Part shown: positions 1-7,803 of the stretch, in pieces
Position numbering within the stretch: position 1 is the stretch's first letter
How the letters are laid out: every line of letters starts with the position of its first letter
NCBI GenBank assembly: GCA_020248405.1
Contig: JADCHQ010000008.1
Coordinates: forward strand, 1 to 64,000
Length of the DNA stretch: 64,000 nt
Direction of reading: 5' to 3'
Source: Rhodocyclaceae bacterium
GTDB taxonomy: Bacteria > Pseudomonadota > Gammaproteobacteria > Burkholderiales > Ga0077523
Program-made: the position numbers and the translations under genes
Notes under the pieces: generated by a model
Seen by the model: the letters and a program-made list of their open reading frames with translations, nothing else
Database searches by the model: none
Told to the model about the DNA's origin: nothing

Positions 1-70
1 CCGCCCGGCGCGTGGTCTTGGCGAATCGATCAAACCCCATCAACGACAATGTGCTTTGCTTGGGCTTCAT
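1..70 (-). CDS. IS5-family transposase, N-terminal 23 residues only (truncated by window)
   Basis: Reading from the ATG at 70 on the minus strand gives a peptide beginning MKPKQSTLSLMGFDRFAKTT and continuing RRA to the window edge. The pattern of a small hydrophobic stretch followed by F-x-K-x-T-R-R is typical of the start of IS5-group DDE transposases, in which RRxxFLxEMD usually follows. A Shine-Dalgarno-like AAGGAG lies about nine bases upstream of the ATG. The catalytic domain is outside the window, so integrity cannot be judged. The plus-strand reading frame that starts at 49 overlaps this and the next gene and is not real. Confidence 0.65.
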   Translation of the reverse strand, partial: MKPKQSTLSLMGFDRFAKTTRRA

Positions 71-138
71 CGGGTAACGCTCCTTCAGAACAGGTCGACG
101 CCTATGACAGCGATGGCGCGAATTTATTCAGAGTTTCC
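1..138 (-). mobile_element. Right-hand end of an IS5-family insertion sequence, cut by the window edge
   Basis: The minus strand carries the first codons of a transposase (1-70), and the sequence to its right ends in GGAAACTCTGAATAAATTCG when read inward from 138. This resembles the terminal inverted repeats of IS5-group elements, though only one end is visible. The four bases after it (139-142, TTAG) fit the YTAR target that IS5-group elements duplicate. The element ends 17 bases before the start codon of the nuclease gene at 156, so the insertion has replaced whatever lay upstream of that operon. The boundary is inferred from memory of the family; the left inverted repeat lies outside the window. 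Confidence 0.65.
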
Positions 139-155
139 TTAGGGGCCTCTAGGAC

Positions 156-1415
156 ATGCGATTTCTTCATTGCGCAGACATTCATCTTGACAGCCCACTA
201 CGCGGCTTGGAGCGCTATGAAGGTGCGCCGGTGGAGGAGGTTCGGGGTTCTACCCGGCGTGCGTTCGAGAATATGGTCCAGTACGCGGTCCGCGAGCGGG
301 TGGACTTCGTCGTCATCGCGGGCGATCTCTACGACGGTGACTGGCCCGACTTCAACACCGGCCTCTACTTCGCGAAGGGCATGGCGCAACTCGGCGAATC
401 GGGTATCGCCGTCTATGTGCTTCGAGGTAACCACGACGCTGCGAGCAAGCTGACGCGATCGCTCCCATTACCGACGAACGTTCGGTTGTTCCCCGACAAG
501 GCTCCGAGGACTTTCGCTGACGACAACCTGGGCCTTGCCATCCACGGACAAAGCTTTGCGACGGTGGCGGTTCTCGAAGATCTGGCTGCCGGGTATCCGC
601 AGTTGGTGCGCGGCTACTTCAACCTCGGTGTCCTGCATACCTCACTCACCGGGAGGCCAGGCCACGACAACTATGCTCCGACGACTGAGGGGATCCTTCG
701 CTCCAAAGGGTACGACTACTGGGCGCTCGGGCATGTCCACACCCGGGAAATCGTCTTACGCGATCCATGGGTGGTCTATCCCGGCAACATCCAGGGCCGG
801 CATATCAGGGAGCAGGGGGCAAAGGGCTGCGAACTTGTCACCGTCGAGGACGGCAGCATCACCACAGAGCCTGTTGCCCTTGATGTCTTGCGCTGGACCG
901 AACTGGCCGTCGATGTGGCGGGGATGCCGGACCTCGACGCGCTGTTCGATCGCGCCGCCGCCGGCGTAAGGACGGAGCTTTCACGCGCCGAAGGCCGAAT
1001 CCTCGGCTTGCGCATTCGTGTGCATGGCGGTGGCGTTCTGCATCGGGACGTATCCGCACGACCGGAGGTGATCGCCGAACAGCTTCGCGCCGTCGCGCTG
1101 GACGCGTCGGCGGGTAACGCCTGGCTGGAGAAAGTCGATCTGCGCGTCCGTCCATTGATCGAGGTCGATCGCCTTTCCGCCGGAGATGATCCCGTTGCCC
1201 TTCTCGTCAGGGAGCTCAGAGCGCTGGCGCAGGATGGGGAAAAGCTGACGTCGTTTGCCAACGATGCCTTGAAGGAACTCAGGCAGCGGCTTCCACCCGA
1301 CTTGAGCGAGGACGATGTGTTGCGGCTCGACAGCCCCGACATTCTCGGTGAACTTCTGCGAGAGGCGGAGGGCGAGCTACTAGCGCGCCTAGCCGGAGAC
1401 AGAGGCCCGCTGTGA
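156..1415 (+). CDS. SbcD/YhaO-type DNA repair exonuclease (Mre11-like metallophosphoesterase)
   Basis: A 419-residue calcineurin-like phosphoesterase of the YhaO/SbcD type. Such proteins are Mn-dependent nucleases that work with an SMC-like ATPase on DNA ends. The metal-binding motifs are present: D8-x-H10 at the N-terminus, GDLYD at 56-60, GNHD at 91-94, H161 and GHVH at 192-195. The C-terminal half is the capping region expected for this family. The ATG start is set by the usual MxFxHxADIHLDSP opening. The gene ends in a GTGA overlap with the ATPase gene, so the two are translationally coupled. An IS5 end lies immediately upstream, and no native promoter is visible. YhaO-like is preferred to true SbcD because of its partner and the DSPLRG opening. 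Confidence 0.85.
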   Translation: MRFLHCADIHLDSPLRGLERYEGAPVEEVRGSTRRAFENMVQYAVRERVDFVVIAGDLYDGDWPDFNTGLYFAKGMAQLGESGIAVYVLRGNHDAASKLTRSLPLPTNVRLFPDKAPRTFADDNLGLAIHGQSFATVAVLEDLAAGYPQLVRGYFNLGVLHTSLTGRPGHDNYAPTTEGILRSKGYDYWALGHVHTREIVLRDPWVVYPGNIQGRHIREQGAKGCELVTVEDGSITTEPVALDVLRWTELAVDVAGMPDLDALFDRAAAGVRTELSRAEGRILGLRIRVHGGGVLHRDVSARPEVIAEQLRAVALDASAGNAWLEKVDLRVRPLIEVDRLSAGDDPVALLVRELRALAQDGEKLTSFANDALKELRQRLPPDLSEDDVLRLDSPDILGELLREAEGELLARLAGDRGPL

Positions 1416-4400
1416 AGTTCGCGCGCCTATATCTGAAGGCATTCGGGACGTTTCGGGACCGGGTCATCGAGCTGCCAATTGGTGCAGGTAAAGACTTCCA
1501 TGTGATCTTCGGACCCAACGAGGCAGGCAAGTCGACGATCCTTCGTGCGGTCACCGGCTTCCTCTTCGGCATTCCGGAGCGAACCGGCGACGTGTTCCTG
1601 CATGACTACAACGCGCTACGGGTGGGCGCGACCTTGCTGCTCGCGGATGGAACGCGAATGTCTGCGATGCGTCGCAAGGCCCGCAAGGCGACCCTGTTTT
1701 CAATTGAGGAGACCACCGGTGCCGAGATCACGGATCGGCCGTTGCCGGACAGCACGGCTGTCGATCTGGTTGGCGGCCTCGATCTGACGCTCTATCAGAA
1801 TCTCTTTGGATTGGACTTGAAGCGCCTCGTTGACGGAAGCGATGAGCTGCTCCGTGGCGAAGGGGAGGTAGGACGCAGCTTGTTTCAGGCGGCGGCCGGC
1901 CTCGCAAGCCTGCGTACCGTCATCGCAGACCTGGACGAGGAAGCGGCAGCCATATTCAAGGCTCGTGGTTCCACCGGACGCCTGAACCGCGCGCTGAGCG
2001 AGTTCGACGAGCAAAGGAGAGTTCTCAAGGACGCGACGGTTCGTACCTACGTCTGGGAGACGGCGGAGCGCGAGCACCGGCAGGCCGAACTGAGGCACCA
2101 ACAGCTGCGTGAGGCGCTCAAGGACAAGCGGTCGGAGCAACAACGTCTACAGCGCATCCGCGCGAACCTGCCATTGCTTGCTGAACGGGCGGCCAAGCAA
2201 GAGGAGGCGGAGGGTCTTGCGCCCATCCCGCTGCTCCCATTCGAGGCGCCCCAGCTGCGCGCTGCCGCGCAGGAGCGTCTTCGCAGTGCCGAAGACGCCA
2301 AGCAGGCGGCCGAGGCCCGATTGGCACAACTCAAGGCCGCCGCGGCGGACCTGATCGTCCGTGAGGGTGTCCTGGAGCATGCGAGCGTCATCGAACAGGT
2401 ATTCCATGCGATCGACGGCTATCGGGCGGCGCGCGACTCACTACCGCGTCTGGTTCGCCAACGTACTGACTTGTCGGAAGCGATCCGGAAGCTGCTCGCG
2501 GAAGTCGGATTGCAATGCGACGTAGCTCAGGCTTCTGGGCTGTTGCCGCCGGAAACGCTGGTCGCTCGCGTGCAGTTCCTCATCGATGAGCATGGGCGCC
2601 TAACGGATCGTGATGAGCAGCTTGACGTACAGATTCGCAGCAAGGAAGCGGCGATCGAGCGCTTGAAGGATCGTCTCGCCTCCCTGCCGGAGTCCGCACG
2701 GGTAGACGAGCTGGAGACGTCTCTGGCGAGCGTTGCGAACGTGGCTGATCTCGAAGCGCGCCGGCGGAAGCTCGACCAGGAGATCGCCGACCAGGAGGGG
2801 CGGCTACAACGCGAGGCTGCGTCGTTGTGGACAGGTCCGCTGGCGGAACTCGTGGTGCTCACGGTTCCGTTGGCTGAAGTGGCAGGCGCATTTGAGAACG
2901 AGTTCGCCGCCCTTGCGCAGGAGGAACGCCTGGTTGCGGAGAAGGAGGTGACGCTAACCCGCGATCTCGACGATCGCCGCCGTGAACTCAAGGTACTGGC
3001 CGCCACGGGTGAGGTGGTCACGCAGGCGGAGGTTGTCGCATCGCGAGTCGAGCGCGATCGCAAGTGGACTGACTTGCGCCGCACCCATCTCGATGGCGAT
3101 TCCCAGTCAGACTCGACGGAAGCCGGCAGTCTGCCACCGCAGGCTCTTGCGTCTGCGTTCGAGGCGGCGATTCGGGAAGCCGACCGTCTGGCTGACCTGC
3201 TCAGAGCGGATACCGAGCGAGCGACGACCCTGGAGGCGACGCGACAGCGTATTGCCGACATGCAGGCCGAGATGCAGCGAAACGAGGATCAGCGGGAGCG
3301 CCTTGCTGGCAAGCGGCGTGATCTGCAGCATCGATGGGAGGCCCTCGTTGCGCCTCTTCGTCGGTCCGATCTCCCGCCGGCCGCCCTTCGGGAATGGTTG
3401 TCTCGTCACCAGCGACTGGTCGAACGACACGGGGATCTCGAGAGTCTGCGAGCTGAGCGCGGAGCGGTCGATACCGATATCACCCGAGCCCGCAACCTTC
3501 TGGATACGGCGCTGCTGGCAGGTGGACTGGCTGTCTCGACTCCCGACGAATCCGCCGCCGGTGCGTTTGCGCGCGCTCAACAAGCAGTCAATGCAGCCCG
3601 AAAAGCACGAGCAGATCGCGATTCGGTTACCGAGCAGACTCAAGCGGGGACGGCCGAGCTTCGGGATCTCCAGAAGCAACGACAACAGACGGCAGGAAGG
3701 CTCGCCGAATGGACGCTGAAGTGGGGCGTGGTCGCAGAGGGCCTTCGCCTGGCGAAGGAAGCGGTCCCCGCCGAAGCCAAGACGCGGCTGGATCAGTTCT
3801 CCCGGTTGTCCGCTGCGTTGACGGAATTGAGCGATCTCCTTGCGGACTCCAGTGAGCATGAGTCCGTTGTGACAGGCTTTGAGGCGAAGGTTTCCGACAT
3901 CGCCCGCGCCGTCGCCGAACTGGCGGAAGGGCAGAGTCCGGACAACATCGCCGAGCGACTGTACGGGGCGCTGGCCGATACGCGCGGTGCACATTCGAAG
4001 CGGCAACAGGTTGCCAACGAAATTGAACGCGAAACCCGGACAGCCTCGGAGGCGGACGTCGCCGCTGCGCAAGCGCGGAACGCGCTGAACGAGCTTGTTC
4101 AGCAAGCCGGTTGCCAGACGACGGAAGAGCTGCCCGAGATTGAAGGGAAGGCAGCCAGAAAGCAAAGCCTGCAACAACGACTACACGAGATCGACGAGCA
4201 GCTGGTGCAGCAGAACGCCCGGCCAGTCGACGCCGTGCTACAGGAGGCAGGTCAATTGACGCTTGATAGCGTCGCCCGACAGATCGCGGACACTGGAACC
4301 GAGATCGAAGACTTGGAGCGCCAAGTCGAAGCCGCGCAAGAGACTTTGTTCAGCGCGAAGCAACGCCTTGACGCAATCGATGGAGGAACAGCTGCCGCGG

Positions 4401-4930
4401 AAGCGCAGCAGGCGACGCAGTCGATTGCGGCGCGCATCACCAAGGAGGCACGTACCTATGCCCGTGCACGCCTGGCCAGTGCCATGCTTAACCGGGTCGT
4501 GCAGCTCTACCGGGAACAGCACCAAGGCCCGCTGTTGGAGCGTGCCGCTGAGATATTCGCCCGTATTACCTTGGGCAGCTTCTCGGGCCTCACGGTCGAT
4601 TACGAGGACGATCGCCAGGTGCTACTTGGTATACGTCCAGATGCGGCACGCGTTCCCGTCACCGGAATGAGCCAAGGGACGCGAGACCAACTATTTCTCT
4701 CGCTGAGGCTTGCCGCGATCGAACAGCACATTGAGGGGCGGGGTCCGTTCCCAGTCATTGTTGATGATCTCCTGGTGCAGTTCGACGACGATCGTGCCGT
4801 GGCGACGCTTGAGGTGCTCAGCGAGCTGAGCGCCAAGACGCAGGTGCTGTTCTTCACGCACCACAAGCATCTGGTCGAGCTCGCGGAGGCATCGAAGCTT
4901 GCAGCGGCAATCTCAGTGCAGCGCCTGTGA
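1412..4930 (+). CDS. SMC-like AAA ATPase, SbcC/YhaN type, partner of the upstream nuclease
   Basis: An 1172-residue Rad50/SbcC-like ATPase. Walker A is GPNEAGKS at 34-41. The signature (MSQGTRDQ, about 1085) and Walker B with its D-D pair (VIVDDL, about 1115) are near the C-terminus. They are separated by some 900 residues rich in charged heptads (L, E, R, Q), which should form an antiparallel coiled coil. The only two cysteines I see are isolated, so there is no CxxC zinc hook; this fits YhaN better than SbcC/Rad50. The start is GTG at 1412, sharing GTGA with the nuclease stop. The pair probably forms a DNA-end processing complex in the cytoplasm. Its location beside an IS end and an ATPase fragment suggests an accessory acquisition. 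Confidence 0.85.
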   Translation: MKFARLYLKAFGTFRDRVIELPIGAGKDFHVIFGPNEAGKSTILRAVTGFLFGIPERTGDVFLHDYNALRVGATLLLADGTRMSAMRRKARKATLFSIEETTGAEITDRPLPDSTAVDLVGGLDLTLYQNLFGLDLKRLVDGSDELLRGEGEVGRSLFQAAAGLASLRTVIADLDEEAAAIFKARGSTGRLNRALSEFDEQRRVLKDATVRTYVWETAEREHRQAELRHQQLREALKDKRSEQQRLQRIRANLPLLAERAAKQEEAEGLAPIPLLPFEAPQLRAAAQERLRSAEDAKQAAEARLAQLKAAAADLIVREGVLEHASVIEQVFHAIDGYRAARDSLPRLVRQRTDLSEAIRKLLAEVGLQCDVAQASGLLPPETLVARVQFLIDEHGRLTDRDEQLDVQIRSKEAAIERLKDRLASLPESARVDELETSLASVANVADLEARRRKLDQEIADQEGRLQREAASLWTGPLAELVVLTVPLAEVAGAFENEFAALAQEERLVAEKEVTLTRDLDDRRRELKVLAATGEVVTQAEVVASRVERDRKWTDLRRTHLDGDSQSDSTEAGSLPPQALASAFEAAIREADRLADLLRADTERATTLEATRQRIADMQAEMQRNEDQRERLAGKRRDLQHRWEALVAPLRRSDLPPAALREWLSRHQRLVERHGDLESLRAERGAVDTDITRARNLLDTALLAGGLAVSTPDESAAGAFARAQQAVNAARKARADRDSVTEQTQAGTAELRDLQKQRQQTAGRLAEWTLKWGVVAEGLRLAKEAVPAEAKTRLDQFSRLSAALTELSDLLADSSEHESVVTGFEAKVSDIARAVAELAEGQSPDNIAERLYGALADTRGAHSKRQQVANEIERETRTASEADVAAAQARNALNELVQQAGCQTTEELPEIEGKAARKQSLQQRLHEIDEQLVQQNARPVDAVLQEAGQLTLDSVARQIADTGTEIEDLERQVEAAQETLFSAKQRLDAIDGGTAAAEAQQATQSIAARITKEARTYARARLASAMLNRVVQLYREQHQGPLLERAAEIFARITLGSFSGLTVDYEDDRQVLLGIRPDAARVPVTGMSQGTRDQLFLSLRLAAIEQHIEGRGPFPVIVDDLLVQFDDDRAVATLEVLSELSAKTQVLFFTHHKHLVELAEASKLAAAISVQRL

Positions 4931-4936
4931 CGGGGT

Positions 4937-5092
4937 TTACATCGACGCGGCAACTCCTGGAGTGATTCGCCACGGGATCGGGTCGGCATTCGGACCCTCT
5001 GGAGCGATGTGAAAGCACTGTGTGCCGGCGAAGAAAATGGGGAGCACAGCTTTTCGATTGACTTCAATCAGCGTTCGGAACTTCTGATCCAT
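4937..5092 (-). CDS. Small unrecognised ORF (51 residues) in the gap after the SbcC-like gene
   Basis: A minus-strand ATG at 5092 opens 51 codons ending in TAA at 4937. The peptide (starting MDQKFRTLIEVNRKAVLPIF and containing AGTQCFHIAPEG) has a natural-looking composition, unlike the arginine/alanine-rich shadow frames around it. I do not recognise it. No clear ribosome binding site is visible. It may be the C-terminal piece of a decayed gene rather than an intact one, since the rest of this interval contains another gene fragment. Confidence 0.25.
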   Translation of the reverse strand: MDQKFRTLIEVNRKAVLPIFFAGTQCFHIAPEGPNADPIPWRITPGVAASM

Positions 5093-5312
5093 CGAGGCAG
5101 CCGAGAAGATTCGCCTAGAGGCACTCCAAGCCTTCGTCGGCGAAAACAACTGCGGAACGTCGAACCTGCTGCGAGCCGTCGAATGCTTTTTGTCGTCCGG
5201 GGCTGGCGGGGTAGAGCCATCTGACTTCAACGACCAGAGCCAGCCCGTGAGCATCGAATGCGGGAGGCTCCGGGGCGCGTCTGGATTCACGAAGCCGCGC
5301 CTCACGCCTCCG
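5088..5312 (+). pseudogene. Remnant of an AAA/OLD-type ATPase (N-terminal Walker A region only)
   Basis: The plus-strand frame after an in-frame TGA at 5085 reads KIRLEALQAFVGENNCGTSN and then LLRAVECFLSSGAGGVEPSD. GENNCGxSN followed by LLRAVxxF is the Walker A region of ABC-type ATPases of the OLD/RecF class, where the consensus is GENNxGKSN. Here the P-loop lysine is threonine. No start codon precedes it, and the homology-like reading fades after about 5275. The frame stops at 5312, inside the 3' end of the convergent AtuA-C gene. This is a short, inactive gene fragment. It explains most of the 371-base interval 4931-5301; nothing else is evident there apart from the small minus-strand frame. 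Confidence 0.55.
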
Positions 5313-5655
5313 TGAAGTTCTTCAACTCCTTGACCAACCCCCCCGGCACCTCCACCTCGAACCCCAGTATCGCCGCCGACAGCGCCTTGCCGTAGTTGTC
5401 CAAGCACAGGCTGCGCGATACGCCGCCGCCCAGGGCGCCGTGGCACACGAAGTTGATGGCGTGGATGGCCTCCACGGGGTAGCGGATCACCTCGCCCTTG
5501 ATGGCGCCGCGGTAGTGGGCCTTGAAGCGCTCGGCGGTGAGTTGTTCCACCAGCAGGGGGTACAGGGCGGGGGTGTAGGCGAACACGGCGATGTTCGAGG
5601 TGTCGCCCTTGTCGCCGGAGCGGGCGTGGGCCACGTGCTGCAGCTTTACCTTCAT
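5302..5655 (-). CDS. AtuA C-terminal-like ferredoxin-fold domain protein
   Basis: A 117-residue stand-alone version of the C-terminal domain of AtuA (acyclic terpene utilisation) proteins. The N-terminal ARSGDKGDTSNIAVFAYTP is the conserved signature of this domain, in which SGDKG-[DN] is nearly invariant. In Pseudomonas AtuA, as I recall it, this domain is fused behind the DUF1446 domain; here it is a separate gene whose ATG at 5655 lies two bases after the stop of the DUF1446 gene. The two products probably assemble as one functional unit. A longer frame opening at 5718 would overlap the upstream gene and is rejected. It is the last gene of the operon, and no clear terminator follows. Confidence 0.8.
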   Translation of the reverse strand: MKVKLQHVAHARSGDKGDTSNIAVFAYTPALYPLLVEQLTAERFKAHYRGAIKGEVIRYPVEAIHAINFVCHGALGGGVSRSLCLDNYGKALSAAILGFEVEVPGGLVKELKNFTEA

Positions 5656-5657
5656 GC

Positions 5658-7013
5658 TCAGCTCTCCCAGTAGCGGATGGTGGCGGGCACCTGCTCGCGC
5701 GGCACCAGCGATGACCATACGCCGATCACTTCGCGGGTGCGGTCCTGGTGGGGCACGCGCTTGCCCGTGTGGGCAATGCCGGACACGGCCATGCCGTCCA
5801 CTTCGCGGCCCACCTTGATGGCTTCTTCGCGGGTGCGGGTGCGCGCGGCCACGCGCACGGCCACTTCATAGGGCTCGGGGGCGTCGGGCGGGGTGGCGGC
5901 GCCGTGGATGGCGTTGAGCCCCAGGAAGTCGATGCGCACGTCCTCGGCCTGCAGGCCCACGATGCGGAAGCGCTCTTCGAGGATGCGTTTGGCCAGTTGC
6001 GCGCGGCGCAGGGCGCCGGGGCCGGCGTAGAAGAACATGTCCTCGCCGATGAAGCCTTCGGTGCAGCCGATGGAAACCTTCAGCGTGGGGGTGCGCGGCT
6101 TGCCGCCGATGCCGCTCACGCGCACGCGGTCGGGGCCGGCCTGCTCCAGGCGCACGGTGGTGAAGTCCACCACCACGTCGGGGGTCAGGTAGTTGGCGGG
6201 GTCATGCACTTCGTAGAGCAGTTGCTCCTTCACGGTTTGCAGGGTCACGGCGCCGCCGCTGCCGGCCACCTTGGTGATCACGGCGCTGCCGTCGGGCTGC
6301 ACCTCGGCAATAGGAAAGGCCAGGTTCCAGGGCTCGGGCACGTCCTTGAAGCCCGGGTCGGGAAAGTAGCCGCCGGTCACCTGGGCGCCGCACTCCAGCA
6401 GGTGGCCGATGCCGTTGCCCGCGCCCAGGCGGGCGTGGTCCAGCGGGTCCCAGCCAAACTCGTGCAGCATGGGCGCCATGAAGATGGAGGGGTCGGCCAC
6501 GCGCCCGGTCACCACGATGCGCGCGCCGGCGGCCAGCGCCTCGGCGATGGGCGCGGCGCCCAGGTAGGCCTCGGCGGAGATGAGCGTGGGCGCCAGGGTG
6601 GCGGTGGGCTGGCCGTTTTCCAGGATGCGGTCGGTGAGGGAAAGGACCCGGTCGGTGATGAGGCTGCCGTTCACCGAGGCCACCTTCACGCCGCTGAAGC
6701 CCAGCTCGCGCAGCAGCGCCACGATGCGCGCCGCGGCGCCGTCGGGGTTGATCCAGCCCTGGTTGCTCACGATGCGCGTGCCCCGGGCCATGCAGGCGGG
6801 CAGCACGGCGCGCATGCGATCGTCCAGGTAGGTGTCATAGCCGGGAAAGGCCGGGTCGCGGCGGGCGCGCACCTGGGCGGCGGACACGGTGGCCTCGGCC
6901 ATGGTCTCGAAGCACAGGTAGTCCAGCTCGCCGCGCTCGGCGTTCAGGCGGGCCGGCTCGATGCGGTCGCCCCACCAGGCGGCGCCCGAGCCGATGCGAA
7001 GGGTCCTGCTCAT
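5658..7013 (-). CDS. AtuA-like DUF1446 family acyl-CoA/terpene metabolism protein
   Basis: A 451-residue DUF1446 protein. The opening with GSGAAWWGDRIEPA, followed by LDYLCFETMAEAT and RIVSNQGWINPDGAA, is characteristic of the AtuA N-terminal domain. AtuA is required for citronellol/geraniol catabolism in Pseudomonas, but its biochemical step is not settled to my knowledge, and homologues sit in many short-chain and aromatic acyl-CoA clusters. No signal peptide is seen, so it acts in the cytoplasm. It lies 37 bases downstream of livF in the same operon. The substrate brought in by the ABC importer, probably a branched or hydrophobic acid, is therefore likely to pass through this protein. The terpene role itself is not supported by neighbouring acyclic terpene genes. 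Confidence 0.75.
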   Translation of the reverse strand: MSRTLRIGSGAAWWGDRIEPARLNAERGELDYLCFETMAEATVSAAQVRARRDPAFPGYDTYLDDRMRAVLPACMARGTRIVSNQGWINPDGAAARIVALLRELGFSGVKVASVNGSLITDRVLSLTDRILENGQPTATLAPTLISAEAYLGAAPIAEALAAGARIVVTGRVADPSIFMAPMLHEFGWDPLDHARLGAGNGIGHLLECGAQVTGGYFPDPGFKDVPEPWNLAFPIAEVQPDGSAVITKVAGSGGAVTLQTVKEQLLYEVHDPANYLTPDVVVDFTTVRLEQAGPDRVRVSGIGGKPRTPTLKVSIGCTEGFIGEDMFFYAGPGALRRAQLAKRILEERFRIVGLQAEDVRIDFLGLNAIHGAATPPDAPEPYEVAVRVAARTRTREEAIKVGREVDGMAVSGIAHTGKRVPHQDRTREVIGVWSSLVPREQVPATIRYWES

Positions 7014-7050
7014 GGGTGTGTTCTCCCGGTTGATGGCGTGGTTGGCGGCG

Positions 7051-7800
7051 TCAGGCGGCAGTGCCCGCGTGGCCGCCCAGGTACACCTGGCGCACCAGCT
7101 CGCCGTCGCGCAGGGCGGCGGCGGGCGCCTGGGCGGCGATGCGGCCGGTCTCCACCAGGTAGCCGTGGTGGGCGTGGCGCAGGGCCTTCTCCACCAGTTG
7201 CTCCACCAGCAAGATGGCCAGGCCGCCGGCGCACAGCCGCGCGGCCACCTCCAGGATGCGGTCGATCACGATGGGCGCCAGGCCGCCGGAGGGTTCGTCC
7301 AGCATGAGCAGGCGCGGCTCGCCGATCACGCCCTGGGCCACGGCCAGGATCTGCTGCTGCCCGCCCGACAGCCTCGAGGCCATCTGGCGGCGCCGCTCGG
7401 CCAGCTCGGGAAACAGCGCGTACATGCGCTCCAGCGCGGCGCGGTCGCCGCGCGGGTGGCGGGCGTAGGTGCCGATGAGCAGGTTGTCTTCCACCGACAG
7501 CGTCTGGAACACGCGGTGGCCCTCCAGCACCTGCACTACGCCCGCGCGCACCACCTCGCGCGCCGAGGCGTGGCTCAGGTCGCGGCCCTCGAAGCTCACG
7601 CGTCCGGCGCGCTTGGGGATCAGGCCCGACACGGCGTTGAGGATGGTGCTCTTGCCGGCGCCGTTGCGCCCCAGCATCACCACGAACTCTCCGGCGCGCA
7701 CCTGGAACGACACGTCGTGCACCACCACGGCCTTGCCATAGGCCACGGTGAGGCCGCTCACCTCCAGCAGCACGCGTTCCGGGCGGGCGGGGGTGTCCAT
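7051..7800 (-). CDS. livF: Branched-chain amino acid-type ABC transporter ATPase, LivF family
   Basis: A 249-residue ATPase of a HAAT-type importer. Walker A is GRNGAGKST, the signature LSGGQQQ is intact, and Walker B reads RLLMLDEPS with the following GGLAP typical of LivF. ATG at 7800 lies three bases after the LivG stop, consistent with coupled translation. It should pair with the LivG-like ATPase to power LivHM at the inner membrane. HAAT importers carry branched-chain amino acids, amides, urea, benzoates and other small acids. The downstream atuA-type genes suggest a hydrophobic carboxylate rather than leucine. Confidence 0.9.
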   Translation of the reverse strand: MDTPARPERVLLEVSGLTVAYGKAVVVHDVSFQVRAGEFVVMLGRNGAGKSTILNAVSGLIPKRAGRVSFEGRDLSHASAREVVRAGVVQVLEGHRVFQTLSVEDNLLIGTYARHPRGDRAALERMYALFPELAERRRQMASRLSGGQQQILAVAQGVIGEPRLLMLDEPSGGLAPIVIDRILEVAARLCAGGLAILLVEQLVEKALRHAHHGYLVETGRIAAQAPAAALRDGELVRQVYLGGHAGTAA

Positions 7801-7803
7801 GGT

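Noticed and set aside
49..453. Plus-strand frame overlapping the IS end and the nuclease gene
   Set aside because: It spans the IS boundary and then reads the nuclease gene out of frame; no recognisable protein.
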